A stretch of 64,000 bases of DNA from Trigonopsis variabilis (GCA_003707065.3 PPXM03000010.1:186001-250000), one strand, 5' to 3'; shown: positions 43,804 to 56,143, numbered from the stretch's first letter. The notes: generated by a model not told the origin, from the sequence alone. Numbers and translations are program-made.

Positions 43804-44474
43804 CGATGACCATGGATTGGAGTGATTAGGATGTTGACGCGCTGTAGCGGTGAAATACTCTGACCGTGCAGTCGCATATTTCAACGTTGTCAGGCTTCCA
43901 GGTTTCAGGAATGCGTTTGATTTTGAGATCGCTATAAGCTTCGAGCTGCCTAGAAAGGAAACAGAACTGACTATAGCTTGATCTCCAAGAAACCAAATGA
44001 GACCATTGATAAATTCACAACAAACATCGTATTAAATTCGCTATGGTCTCGCATTGGTGAACGATCTGATTTCCACTTCTTCGTTATTAAAAATAAAGTA
44101 GAGAATCCATATACGTAGATTTAAGTGCCCGCTATCTATTTTTTTAATATATATGACATGTTTTATCTGTACTTTTACTAGGATTCAATTTTCTTCTCCT
44201 TCAAAATGACGCATATTCCAGTCTAAGAGGTTTCGAGAACCAAACTTATATATATGACATACAAGAATGGTTCACCGTCCATTACATTATAATTGAATCT
44301 CCACTTATTTCAAAAGGAAATAGTTCTATGAAAATAATATGTTCGGTATATGTGTCAAAGATTCTCTACATTCACATAAAAGACGTACAACAGTTGTACT
44401 GTATGTATTCAACTGTAACGTCCTGACTCCCAATTCATAGCCGCAGCCAGAATTTTTTCCCACTTGATCGTTAA
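43804..44474. other. Intergenic, 671 bp
   Basis: Upstream of both PAN3 and the adenylate kinase gene. On the PAN3 strand the frame of the start exon stays open without stops for about 70 more codons upstream, but has no ATG, so it is treated as non-coding. Otherwise AT-rich. Confidence 0.4.
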
Positions 44475-45075
44475 ATGAGCAGAACGGCGCCTAATATTAT
44501 AATCACAGGCACTCCAGTATGGACCAGTGGCAAAACGTTTACTGACATAAGGGTACTGGCAAATCAACCCACGTCGAGGTGTTAATGGACTCCTTGAATG
44601 GGTTCAAGCCGTTGATCATCAACGACATTGTCAAGGAAAAGAAGCTATCTAGTGGTTACGACAAGGAGCGTCAGAGCACTATAGTTGACGAAGATAAAGT
44701 AAGTTCGATTTGATTGTGGAAGTAACCTGATAGTTGCTAGACGAAATCGAGGATGCTTTGGAGAAAGGAGGAAACGTGATTGATTGGCACGTCTGCGACA
44801 TTTTTCCTGAGAGAGTGATCGACCTAGTCGTGGTTCTGAATACAGAGACAGACAAACTTTACGATCGACTAAGCAAACGTGGGTATCCCGACACTAAAGT
44901 CCAGGAAAATCTGGATGCGGAGATTATGCAGGTTGTATTAGATGATGCTCGTGAAGGATACAACCAAAATATCGTCGTGCAGTTGCCTTCAAATAACACC
45001 GAGGATCTTGATAGTAACGTTGAGCGTATCAGTTTATGGGTTGATCAATGGAAAAAGGACAGCGATGGAAAATAA
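44475..45075 (+). CDS. FAP7: Adenylate kinase 6 (Fap7/hCINAP)
   Basis: Join(44475..44516, 44552..44698, 44734..45075), introns 35 and 35 nt, 176 residues. Nuclear AMP-specific kinase/ATPase needed for 18S rRNA 3' cleavage in late 40S assembly. The P-loop TPGTGKST spans the first splice site. LIINDIVKEKKL, DEDKLLDEIED, VIDWHVCDIFPERVIDLVV and NVERISLWVDQWK follow in family order. Length matches the family (about 170-190). Convergent with the ITPase gene. Confidence 0.94.
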
Positions 45076-45225
45076 ACAATTGTACAGTAGTTGACGAGAT
45101 AGTACGAAAGTTTTTCATCGTATAAGCTGCGTGCTCCAACATCCAAAGTTTGTTGATCTCCGTTAAATACAATCTCCATGGCTAGCACTTCGATGTACGC
45201 TAACATACAAATTATTTTTATGTGA

Positions 45226-45964
45226 TCAGTCTGAGCCTCTCTCCTTGAGAAACTCTACCAATTTGGCAAGAGCCTTACCACGATGGCTGATTTCATTTTT
45301 CTGAGCTTTAGTCATGGATGCATACCTAAAAAGTGAGCTATGAATCAAACAACCGTACGTGTCGGAAAACCCATGCGGCTTGAAAATAGGATCCCAACCG
45401 AAATCACGAGGACCGGAAGGTGGGACAATTGTTCCTTGGGTAATTCCTCGAAAGAGTTTAACATCTTGACCTGGACCTTCACAGAAAGCAAATGTGCAAA
45501 TAGCTTTAGCTCCTTTATCTTCGAAGCCTTGCAGCATTTTATTTAGACCTCAGAATATCAGTATGATGTCTAGCTTTGGCTTACCCTCTAATCCTACATC
45601 TTTCACAAACCATTTGCTAGATATGTTAGAACTTCGCTGTACACTGACTCACATATAAGGACCGGGCAAGCCGTTAAGAGCGTCAAAACCCATAGCCGTA
45701 TCCTCGACGAGAACAGGACCGTTAATCTAGTTTAGCAGAGTAGAACGAGTTTAACATACTATTTTGGCTGCTTGCTGGCATTTAACGATTGAGACCTCGT
45801 CCAAAGTTCCTTGGACTTCTTCAAGATCTAGAGATTGATTTACCAGACTGACATTCGCTTGTCCAAGAATGGAATTAACCTCCTTGAGCTTATTCACATT
45901 ACCTAAACTGTTAGTTTCAATTCTTTCATAGCTTACCAGTTACAAAGATAATTGGTTTGGACAT
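45226..45964 (-). CDS. HAM1: Inosine triphosphate pyrophosphatase (Ham1)
   Basis: Five exons, complement(45226..45548, 45585..45616, 45653..45726, 45760..45902, 45937..45964), introns 36, 36, 33 and 34 nt; 199 residues. Hydrolyses ITP, dITP and XTP to monophosphates, cleaning the nucleotide pool. [10 protein letters not shown] is split by the first intron, [19 protein letters not shown] lies in exons 3-4 and the C-terminal [13 protein letters not shown] is intact. RDFGWDPIF is also present. Complete by length and motifs. It shares a 170-bp divergent promoter with the next gene. Confidence 0.95.
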
Positions 45965-46134
45965 TGTGAAGGGCTCAATTGAACAATAAGCCCAAGATGT
46001 ATCAAAATCAAAGGTCCTTCCTAAGGTGTCTGTCACAGATGGTCGACGATGCTACCGCAGCGCGAAGTGCTCTTCTGACATCGGATTGAGATACGGCCTG
46101 GAGTGAACTCAGATCTGTTTTTTTAAAGTCAACA

Positions 46135-47153
46135 ATGGCTCCTCTGTTGTTTACGACGCTGGGGATGTTCATCCTAGATGAAATTGAGCTTGGTCCTGGT
46201 GTGGCTCCGATATCAAATGTAGTTGGAGGAGCAGGGACATTTGGAGCACTTGGAGCCCGACTATTTGCCCGTGATCCGGAATCTGTCGGTTGGATAGTGG
46301 ATTGTGGTAGAGATTGGCCTGCTGAGGTCACGAGAGAATTGTCTAGTTGGGATTCTAGAATCATTTTTAGACACGATCTCAGTAGATTGACCACTCGAGG
46401 ATGGAATGGTTACAGCGACAATGAAAAAAGAGGTAAGTAAGTGGTCAGAACTTGAATTAACCCCGAGAATTCAGATATTTAACTCCGAAGAAGCGATTAG
46501 AACCTGAAGACTTAGCTGAATGTGGTCTGATATCGGCGAAGAGCTTTCATGTGATATCAAGCCCTAGTCGTGCCCATTGGGTGTGCTTGCAGATATCTAA
46601 GCTACGTAAGCAAGCGCAGCTCACATCTCCTTATACCTTGATGTGGGAACCGGTACCTGATTGCTGTACGGCAGAGAATCTGAATTTGTGCATTTCAGTT
46701 ATGCAAATGGTGGATATCTTATCACCCAATGCGCAAGAAGCTGCCAGTTTCTTCAGCGAGCCTGAACCAGAGACCAAAGAAGGCGTGGAGGTTCTATGTG
46801 ATAAGTTTTACCGTTATTGCAGACCAGGGGCTTGTGTCATCATCAGAGCGGGTAAGATGGGCTGTTTAGTACAAGCGGAACATCGCAAAACCTGGCTTCC
46901 AGCCTATCATCAGGATACGTACAGAGTAGTTGATCCTACCGGTGCTGGTAATTCCTTTATGGGTGCAGTTGGGCTCGTCTTTGCTCAGACGGGGGACGCA
47001 GTGCAAGCGGCAGCTGCAGGAAATGTCGCAGCGTCGTTCGTTATTGAGCAGTTTGGAACACCTCGATTAGATAAAGGAATCTGTAATGGAGAGGATGTTT
47101 CAACTAGATACCAATTTTATCTCGAGCGGCTGAGGGGAAGTGGATCGATTTAA
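46135..47153 (+). CDS. PfkB-family kinase, Mak32-like
   Basis: Join(46135..46436, 46475..47153), 38-nt intron, 326 residues. The N-terminus has LGMFILDEIE, VVGGAGTFGALGARLF and TTRGWNGYSDN. The C-terminus has the PfkB signature DPTGAGNSFMGAVGLVFA with the catalytic Asp. This pattern matches fungal Mak32-type proteins; in budding yeast Mak32 is needed for stable L-A dsRNA virus particles, and the sugar substrate is unknown. Two overlapping GTAAGT donors (GTAAGTAAGT at 46433-46442) are present and only the second keeps the frame. Divergent from HAM1. Confidence 0.85.
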
Positions 47154-47455
47154 ATGTTGCCAAGAAGTAGCACAAAAGCCTTACATTCTCTAAAAGATAC
47201 TAAACCCCTGGCAGATAATTTCTTTAAATAGAAACGAAGGGCAACTTATCATCTCACCCGCATAGAAGTAATTGCTGCTACTTCCAAAAACACAAGACGA
47301 GGCTTCTCTTTCAAAGACGGCACTTCCTCATGGCATATTTTGCTTATCAACGACATCGTGAAAGCCGTTGTCTGTCCGTCAACTAGCAAATAAGGTAAAG
47401 TCAACTGAGGTTACGATCCGTCTATTAACACATCCATTCTCTGGACTGAGTACAA
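47154..47455. other. Spacer, 302 bp
   Basis: Between the kinase gene and the retroelement fossil; nothing recognised. Confidence 0.4.
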
Positions 47456-47840
47456 CTAGCGTTGGCACTGATCACAACGATATGTTATTCTGTCTTCGAA
47501 CGATCCTCTTTTGCTAGTCTCATTCCAAGTTTGGTCCTTCAGTAATCTACAAAGAGGTCTGAAGTGCCTTCCAAAATTCTGAGCGAATGCTCTACAATAC
47601 CTTGTTAAACCTAAGAATGGCTCTATTTTTCTTTGTTTCATTATCTAGGCGTTTGCCAGTTCTTTACTGTCTTGTCTTGTATTGTCTTCAAGAGATTTTA
47701 CTCCAAATGGGGCGATCAGATGATTTAGGTATCCCTACTAGGTCTGTAGGAACTCCTCCATATCGCTGCTCTTTGAAACCGGTTTGTTTCCATTCGTTGT
47801 TCCAAATGCTTTGCCACTCTTGCAATTATCACATTTAGCG
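47456..47840 (-). mobile_element. Ty3/Gypsy-like pol fossil
   Basis: The minus strand reads FLGLTRYCRAFAQNF followed by RPLCRLLK, the end of the reverse-transcriptase domain typical of Ty3/Gypsy elements. Only a fragment of pol is seen; it is broken and no flanking LTRs were found, so it looks old. Weaker relatedness may extend to about 48120. Its relation to the two solo LTRs cannot be judged from this. Confidence 0.6.
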
Positions 47841-48392
47841 AGGAAAGACCTTAGCGGACTCAGTGAATCAAGTCGTAGGCCTTCACATATCCAAGCGCCC
47901 CCAAGCGCCCCATGAATTGGCGGACCGTCTTTATCTGAAGATAATTTCTTGACAGCGGCAATTCGTACGCACGATTGTCATTCTTCTGCCCAGAGACTTC
48001 GTTGTCAAACAGCAGTAGGCAGTTATCAAGACAAAGACATTTGTTAATATTTAATGAGTTCTAGTGGAATTCGTTTTTCTTTCAGAGCCTTAATAATCGG
48101 TTCGGTTAGCCTGTCTTGGTGCTAAATATGGTCGGGCTCTGTAAATACTGCATATTACAATAATATTTATATCCTACTAAGCGATCGAACTTTCCGATGT
48201 ACGAGATCCGTTTTCTCTGTCTCGATTAGTTCTTCTGGCCTTGAAGTAGGTAACGGCTGACCCGTTTGCGTGATTCCTTCGTAGACAACCAACGCTACAC
48301 CCGAGGCGTACAGGCCGACGACAAATGACAATCCGTTACAGCCGAATTGGTTGCGGTGAGTGAACGAGTTCGTCATATTCTCTCTATCACTA
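47841..48392. other. Spacer, 552 bp, probable further element debris
   Basis: Upstream of the CAP gene. No intact gene; part may belong to the neighbouring fossil. Confidence 0.3.
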
Positions 48393-50139
48393 ATGTCGGA
48401 GCCCCTTGACCTGGACGAGAAAAATGGCCGCTTAGCTGGTACTGCTTATACTTTGGTGACGTTGATTAAACGGTATGAGACCCAATTGATAAAGCTAATT
48501 TTTAGACTGGAAGCTGCGACTTCTCGTCTCGAAGATCTAAGCGAGTTTCAGCAGGATATCTTCAAGAAAGGTCAGAAATGGGATCTCTCTACTGCTCCTG
48601 TGACGACTACCCCTGAGGTGAATACTGGAAAGGACCATGAGTCAAAAAAACCGCAAGAGCCTGCATTATTGAAGGATTTCGATGATCTTATGAGAGGAAA
48701 TGTTGCAAAATTCGCCAAACTTGGAGGTGAAATTGATCCTATTCTTGGAGAAGTTGTAAGTGATCTCACGGTTTGAACAGATATCGGCCGAAAATGCCGA
48801 AAATACTTATTCATGAACTGCTAAGTCTGACCAAGTTTAGGGTGACAAAGTCACAGGGATGTTTAAAATCCAGCGGAAGGCTCTAGCTTTATCTTTAATA
48901 ACAAAGAAGCCTAGTCCTGAAGAATTAAAAGTCCTCACTGAGCCTTTATCAGAAGAGATGGAGTCGATACTAGAAATCGCTGATAAGCAACCTCGCACAT
49001 TTAAATTTCTTGGTCATCTCCAAACTGTCAAAGAAGGTATTCAGGCCTGTGGCTGGTTTACTTATGATGGACCTCCCGCTCCGGTGATCGAGGGATGTGT
49101 TGAATCTGCTGAATTCTATGTCAATCGTGTTTATAAAGAATTCAGAACTGTCGATAAGAAACATCTCGAATGGGGAAAATCTTTTATCGGTGCTCTTAAG
49201 GATCTGCAAGCCTATGTTAAGAAAAATACTCCTACTGGAATTGAATGGAATCCGGCCGGTATTTCGTTGGACGAAGCCATAAAAGAATTGGACAGTAAAG
49301 GTTCTGTCTCTATATCTACCCCTTCAGGCCCTTGTCCTAGTGGTCCTGCCGCTGGTGCTTCAGCTCCCCTCCCTCCTACCCCCCGAGCGAAAGGTGGTGC
49401 ACCAGCGCCGCCTCCACCACCAGGGGCCGACTTTTATAAAAGCGTTCTTAGTGAAAAAGTGGACAAACCGGCCGATTCTGGTATAAACGCGGTCTTCGCA
49501 GAGATCAACAAAGGTACATCTATCCAGTCAGGCCTGAAAAAGGTAGACAAGACCCAGATGACTCACAAAAACCCTTCATTACGAGGGTCTGTCAAACCTC
49601 CACCTCCCAAACCGTCTCTCAAACCTAAACCAGGCAAGGGCGATAAGCCCGTGGTTGCTAAACCACCAAAGACAGAACTCAAGGACAGTCAGTGGTATGT
49701 GGAAAATTATGTTGGCAAGGAAGACTTAGTAATCGAATCTGGAGGGTTGAACCAGGCGGTCTTCATAGACAACTGCGTTGACTCCACCATTCAGCTCAAA
49801 GGCAAATTCAATAACTTGACCATTAATGGATGTGTCAAGACAGGAGTCATTGTGGACTCAGTGGTCAGTGCTGTGGATGTGATCAAATCCGACGGAGTTG
49901 TGGTACAAATCATGAACTCTGTTCCTACTTTGAATCTGGATCAATGCGACAATTGTCACGTGTACTTGTCCAAAACCTCACTCGACACAGAGATCTATAC
50001 CACCAAGTCGAGTAGTATTAATGTCAACATTCCCAAGGATGAAGAAGGAGACTATACTGAAAGACCAGTCCCAGAACAGCTCATGCACAAGGTTAGGGAT
50101 GGAAAGCTCATCAGCACTGTGGTGGAGCATGCTGGATAG
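48393..50139 (+). CDS. SRV2: Adenylyl cyclase-associated protein (CAP/Srv2)
   Basis: Join(48393..48472, 48506..48755, 48841..50139), introns 33 and 85 nt, 542 residues. CAP recycles actin monomers from cofilin and in fungi links to Ras/adenylyl cyclase. The N-terminal LIKRLEAATSRLEDL motif is rebuilt across the first splice. It is followed by the helical folded domain (ACGWFTYDGPPAPVIEGC, WNPAGI), a proline-rich stretch (PAPPPPPGADF near residue 300) and the C-terminal beta-helix CARP domain (DSQWYVENYVGKEDLVI, INGCVKTGVIVDSVVSAVDV). The 33-nt intron is a multiple of three and has no in-frame stop, so its retention would add 11 residues. Confidence 0.94.
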
Positions 50140-50251
50140 CAAATTTAGCAGGACATCGTCATGAGTGAACTACATTGGTCGTAACTTCACAAGGAACCCG
50201 TGTGTGGCTTAGAGATAGTAGATAATCAACAAACACAATCCTATATACAGT

Positions 50252-51810
50252 TTACCTTGGTTTGCGGACATAATAAAGATGGGCGAGCTCGTAATAATCC
50301 AAGGGTAAGGGGGTGATAATTTCGCTCTGTCCCGGCCGGGCGATCGGGTCTCTCAAGTAAATGGCATGACAAGTCTTGAACGAGATCTCGATATGATGAG
50401 GGTAGACAGCCCAAGGAATTAGGAACTGCCTTGGTTTCCAAGGATGGAAGTAGGGTTTGTTGGGGTGCCGTCCAAATGGGCCTTTCTGCCAGGGGAGTCT
50501 ATCCGAAGAGGATTCGCTTGTGAAGGCCTTGTGCCAATCGGGACTGTACTCTCTAATTAAGACACCTTGAGAGCAGAGATCTATTTGACGTTTATATTCG
50601 TTTTGAATCAACTCGACCCGGCTCATGGTAAGCTTTTCACTGATTAGCGCTCGCTGTTCAATGACGCTCGGAGACCCTTCACCTTTCTGGGCCACGAAAT
50701 CGACGTATTCTTTGGCCAACTGAGCTATAGACTCATCTTCCGAGTAATAAGACAGAGGGGGATGTGTTTCAGGATACTTGGCAGTCAATTCCGATGCCGC
50801 AGCTTCAATGACCAGATCCAGTTTATGTTGATCGTGAATAGCATGATCAGCCAATAGCTGCAACCGATGCTTTTCATGTTCATCGTTGATTTCTCCCTGT
50901 TCAAGTTTATCTTCAGCTTCAATCGCTTCATTGATTTTCTCAAAAATGTCTATTTTGGAGGCCTCCAGCTGTTTCTCGCGGAAATTAGGGTAGTTTTTGT
51001 ACTTCTCAAGACACGAATCAAGGAATTTAGCCTCCTTTTCTATGCTCACATCCTTGATTAATCGATTTTGAGTCAATAGTAACGCGTTCCTCCGTTTCGC
51101 CAAGCTTTCCGTCTTAGCATGCAAATGCGGATGGAATCGGATTCCTTTTTCAATGTACTTCTTTCGTTTTTCCCACATAGTTTCAGGATATCGGATACAT
51201 CGTTGTTTATAGCGATTCCACTTGGCAGCCTGGATTCTATCCACCTTTTCTGATACGGTTTGAGAAGGTTTTGCGGCACCAAGGCTAGTCAAGACACAAA
51301 CCGGATCAACAGAAAATATGTCACCTGGTTTCAATTCATAACCAGGATATCGAACCTTGAGCCCGTTTACCTGCACTTTGCCATGAGTAATGTACTGACG
51401 AGCCTGCCATGGAGAAGCAGCAAACATCGATCTAAATAGAGCAACATCTAACCGTCGTTCCATGGGTACAATGGTCTGGAATGAAATAGGGATCTCCTGG
51501 GTATTGACGTTATCTAGCTCTCGATAGGATTGCAGTTTGGGCGTGAATTTATTCTTATATACCCTTTCCGTCACTTGCTCACCATGAAAAGCCCGAATAT
51601 TTTTCTTGGCCGCCCATTTCTGTTGAAACTGGGAAGCACTCATACTCCGAGGATTGAACTTCGGTGACCCCAACTGGGAAAACTTCAATAGATTGAAGAG
51701 ATTTTGTTTGTTCCATGACGCCCGGATAAGCTAGCATTAGTTGCATTCTAAATAAAGATACTCACGCCTCGCATAAGCGAGAATAATGGAACACTTTTTC
51801 TCCGCGCCAT
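50252..51810 (-). CDS. NAM9: Mitochondrial small-subunit ribosomal protein uS4m (Nam9)
   Basis: Exons complement(50252..51730, 51766..51810), 35-nt intron, 507 residues. Starts MARRKSVPLFSLMRG and continues SWNKQNLFNLLKFSQ, typical of fungal Nam9. The S4 RNA-binding domain is at about residues 110-165 (ERRLDVALFRSMFAASPWQA, ITHGKVQVNGL). A long lysine- and glutamate-rich insertion and the fungal C-terminal extension (PYFHPWKPRQFLIPWAVYP) follow. Part of the mitoribosome small-subunit body. Tail to tail with CAP, 112 bp apart. Confidence 0.92.
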
Positions 51811-52779
51811 GGGATGAAAATTTTCTCGGCGTCAAGTACTGAAGACAGTAACGGTTGTGTGGATGTATCACCGTGCCCGAATCTATCATCAACTGCAAGC
51901 AAGACTACCTACAATACCACCGCGTAGTGCTATTTGCTGTAAAAGTCGAGGATATGGAGATGGACTAGCGATTGAAGTAGAGAAATAAGAATTCAAGATG
52001 GTTCCCGCCAGCTAAGCGTCTTAATGAGAATAGGATCATAAAGGGTCGTTCAGCACACCCTTCATCCATGGAGCTCAAAAAGTTTTGCAAGTCTTCCAAG
52101 TCTTTTTTTTTGGCTTCTGGGCACGAGATTAACCCGAATCATAAAGTCTCCTCAAGAGCGTATCGTTATCTCCCATTACTTCAATGTTATACTTTGCTTT
52201 CCTACTTGCTCCGCGTTAGTGGCCTTCCCTTTATGAAGAGAATCTTGCTGAGGTTTCCAGTTGAATTCCGTACTAATAACCTTTCGCTCTATGGCTTTTT
52301 TTTTTTCTGTCTGCAAAAGTACGTCATGGACCTGGTATGATCCCATATGTGCAGCGATACCCATGTCAAACGGAGCAACGTGGTTGAACACACGCAATAG
52401 CAGTATAATACAGGTTTTTTTTTTTTCACAATGATTGACTTTTCACTGAAAGAACTATTTGCAATCTCTTATGCTCGACATCTTATCGGGGGGAGCCTTC
52501 ATCACTGGATGTGCTACGCCGGAGGACAGAGTGTATCCTCGCAGGGACCTCCAAGCTGTGACTCTTATTCAGTAATAAGAATTAACATAGTATCGTAATG
52601 CGTGTAATATAGTAAGACCGATCAATCAGGATCTAAAAAATGATTACTAAGGTCCCTGACATCAGCGACGCATTTCTTTACCGATAAAGGCTTATCAGTA
52701 AACCCGACCGTTACACCGCCCAGTGGGCAACTGTCGGAGAGCCCAAAAAAAGCCTAACTAGCTTGACTTGTGAATTAGC
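51811..52779. other. Intergenic, 969 bp
   Basis: Divergent region between NAM9 and the MFS gene. Has several T tracts (for example near 52300 and 52415) but no gene, RNA or repeat I can support. Confidence 0.45.
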
Positions 52780-54306
52780 ATGTCTCTTACTGGTACTTCT
52801 CTAGCACCGACTAGCTCTATAGCACAGGAACATCCACCTTCAGAAAGCCAAGAGGAAATTCTTTCCCGGAAAACGAGACATGAAAACTATAGTGGGTGAC
52901 GATGAGAACTAGGACTAATCACAGAAGAGATAGTTAAGCCTCGAACCTCGGCAATATCGAGCGTCTACGTAGACAGGACAGTGTCCAACTCTCGACGAGG
53001 ATATAATCAGCAGGAATCCTTCGATCGAGCGGATTCCATTGTTCCGTTTGATGGGATTTCCGAGGGCAGTGAAGATTCCACGGAAGGAGAGGGCAAAATA
53101 CCTGATGGTGGTAAAGATGCTTGGTTGTGTGTTCTAGGAGGATTCTTGTCTATGGTCCCTTGTTTTGGTTTAATGAATATTATGGGTGTGATTGAATTAT
53201 ATTTGGAACAACATCAACTGTCAGACGTTTCAAGTTCCACGTCTGGCTGGATCTTCTCTCTCTACTCTAGTCTTTTATATTTTTCGGGCATTTTGGTTGG
53301 TCCCTTATTCGATGCTCAGGGCTCCTCCATCTTCACGTGGTTGGGCTCAATTGGTTTGGTCTTTTTCATGATGATGCTGAGCTTATGTAAGGAATATTAT
53401 CAATTCATGCTGACCTTCTCTATTGGCTGTGGAATCAGTAGCTGCCTCCTCTTTGTCCCAGCCTACGGATGTGTCGGCCAGTGGTTTGATAAAAAGAGAG
53501 GTAATGCTACTGGCATCGTGGTAATGGCCTCTAGTCTAGGCGGTCTGATATTTTCTCTCATTCTTCGGAAACTTTTTGCAGTCACCACTTATGGCTGGGC
53601 TATACGCTATCTTGCCTTTATCTTTATAATCTTCCTAGCTCCTTCCATGTTTCTCATCAAGTCAAGGCTCCCCAAAAAATCAGTCAATTTCGACATATTT
53701 GATTTTTCTTGCCTAAAAGATTATAGATATGACCTTTTCATCGCAGGAACGTTCTTTGGGGACCTCGCGTTCTTCATCCCAGTCACGTATATGGGCACAT
53801 ACGTTTTGGCGGCAGGAATGAGCCAAGACTTGAGCTTTTACATTTTTACCATTTATAATGGAGCAGGCTTGTTTGGTAAAACTATCCCTGGGTATCTCTG
53901 TGACCGGTACGGCAGGTTCAACACAATAATCGCTTGCTTGGCGTTATCGACTTTTTCCATTTTAGTAGTCTGGTTACCATTTGGTCATTACGTGCCCGGT
54001 ATTATCATCTTTGCTATTCTTTACGGCTTTGGAAGCGGAGCGATGATCTCACTAGTGCCAGTGTGCTGTGGACAGGTCTGCACCGTCAGAGATTATGGGA
54101 AACGCTACACCATGTGTTATATTTTTTGTTCAGTCTCAGCTCTGATCGGTGTTCCCATTGGTGGATCAATGATCAATAAAGAGACCGGCTATAGAGGATA
54201 TAATAAAGTCATAATCTTTGCTGGAGCAATGACTGCCGCGTCGACGATCTTCTATGCGCTTTCCCGCCACTCCTACGCAAAATTCAATAAAGTCGCTGTA
54301 TTTTAA
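52780..54306 (+). CDS. MFS transporter, monocarboxylate-transporter-like
   Basis: Join(52780..52891, 52925..54306), 33-nt intron, 497 residues. Twelve membrane segments are visible after a roughly 90-residue hydrophilic N-terminus. The MCT-type start of helix 1 is seen in IPDGGKDAWLCVLGGFLSM. Other family marks are SGILVGPLFDAQG, VPAYGCVGQWFDKKRGNATG with the loop 4-5 RG motif, and GYLCDRYGR between helices 8 and 9. Fungal members include riboflavin and carboxylate importers, so the substrate is unknown. The first exon is inferred from phase and the lack of an ATG in exon 2. Convergent with ERG5, 43 bp apart. Confidence 0.85.
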
Positions 54307-54349
54307 AAAAAAAACAAGTGCTATCCGTGTTCTATTAAGCACCTATCCT

Positions 54350-56143
54350 CTACGCCTTTACCTCTGGGTTTCTCCACTTGAATCTCAATCGGCAGTCATC
54401 CTTAGGGAAGATCGTAGCAAATAATTTGATCTCTTCGGACATTGGCGTCACGTCATGTTTCCAGTCCATCATCAAGGAAGCTTTTCCAATGCTGGACATA
54501 AATTGCATCACGGCATATTTCTGACCAAGACAGACATGGGGTCCTGTTCCAAAGACAAGCCAATTCTTTTGCTGTTCGGGAGTATCTGCAGATCCCCCTG
54601 GAAGCCAACGTTCGGGAATGAACTCATCCGGTTGGGTGTATACTTCAGGATCATGAAGGGAAGGATAGGTGGTGGGGATAACCATGGAGCCCTTGGGAAC
54701 GGTATAGTCCGGACGGACGGGGAAATCTTTCTTGACAAGATACGGGACCATGAGTACTGGAGGACGGTATCGCAAAGTCTCCTTGACCACGGCCTGAGTA
54801 TAAGTCATTTTCTCAATCATGTCAAAGTCATAAGGTTTGGTATGATCACCTCCTCGGACTGCCAGTTGTTCCTCGCGGATTTTTGCTAAAATATCAGGAC
54901 GATCAGCCACGATTTGGAACAACCATGTCGTGGCTGATGAACTAGCATCCTGAGAAGCAAATAAAAAGGTAAAGATAGTCTCGGAGATCTCCTTGTTGGT
55001 AAACTGGCGGACGCTCTTATTTCCAGTCTTCTCGGCCTCGAGCATATTGCTTACCCAAGCTTCCATAATACTTTTAACCGGAGCACCTTTAGCCATTGCT
55101 TCGCGAGCCTTTTGAGCACATTGAGCAAAGATATTCATTGTATCATTAGCAATCTTTCTACCATACCAAGCTTTAGTAAACGGGAGGATAACGGGAAAAT
55201 TCACCAAATCTAACGCCTCTGTAACTCTATAATAGTTGTCGGTAATCAGGGCAATCTGATCCTCGGTGATATATTCTCCGCAGAACGTCCGCAATGACAC
55301 AGCACAGTTTATTTCTCTGAACATAGGCATAAATGGAACAAAGCCATCCTTTGAAATCTCGACAAAGCGCTTGAAATATCGATCGTAGATCGGCTCCTGG
55401 CATGACAAATATACAGCCAGGGCTTTGGGGGTAAACAATCCATTCAAGCTCTTTCTATAATCTACATGAGCCTTTCCATCAAGGAAGACCCAGTTCGTGG
55501 GTCGTAGAATCTTAACTGCAACATCCACGACGCATGGTTTCACGAATGCAGGGGAGTTGAAAATCTTTCGGGACAAATCTCGAGTCGAAGCAATAACCAC
55601 AAACTTATGGAAAACAGAGACGCAGCTCAGTTCACCACTGTCCCATTTAGCTTTGTATTCGGAGAACTTAGGATCCAGCGATTGAAGAAAAGGTCCGATA
55701 ATGGGATAGAATTTGAACCGCGGGCCGGCAATTGTCCCTTTATTTCGGATATAAGAAACTGCAGTTAGATATGTCCTTAACCACAGAACAAAGGCACCAC
55801 TATCCAGCGTTTTGTACCATTAAGCGCGAGACATCAAGGTCTGAAGAAGCTGTTATCGCCGAGCCCCTAGGTCGGTGCCAGGGCATCTAGATACGTGCGT
55901 TAAAGCCAGACAAGAAAAGTAAAAATAAACGTTCGTGATAGATCGTACGACAATCTCATGATCTTCGTTTCATGCATGATACGAACCTTGATCATAGATG
56001 AGGGTCGCAATTACCAAGCTGACCCAGAACTTGGCGGACCAGAGAAGAGTCATAACGTAGGATGCGAAAGCACCTAATAAGGACTGCGATGTGGCAACGT
56101 CACCGATAACGGGCGAAGCCAAAGACTCGACTGACGAGTTCAT
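54350..56143 (-). CDS. ERG5: Sterol C-22 desaturase, cytochrome P450 CYP61
   Basis: Exons complement(54350..55758, 55987..56143), 228-nt intron, 521 residues. Adds the C22-C23 double bond late in ergosterol synthesis in the ER. Exon 1 holds the membrane anchor (WVSLVIATLIYDQ). Exon 2 begins with SYIRNKGTIAGPRF and has VFHKFVVIASTRDLSRKIF, the I-helix FLFASQDASSSATTW, the K-helix ETLRYRPP, PERW and the heme site FGTGPHVCLG. It ends with the Erg5-typical ATIFPKDDC. The intron is the longest resolved here. A CACGTG lies 97 bp upstream. Confidence 0.95.

Noticed and set aside
43804-44040. Upstream extension of the PAN3 start exon frame
   Set aside because: About 70 codons without stop but no ATG and not PAN3-like; the ATG at 43803 gives a sensible N-terminus.
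46008-46394. Minus-strand open frame of 128 codons over the first exon of the Mak32-like gene
   Set aside because: Mostly antisense to a well-conserved PfkB-family exon; the part outside the overlap has no recognisable content.
52068-52340. Plus-strand frame of 90 codons before the MFS gene
   Set aside because: Low-complexity, T-rich, no domain; lies in a promoter region.
54455-54889. Plus-strand frame of 144 codons over ERG5
   Set aside because: Antisense of the heme-binding end of the P450.
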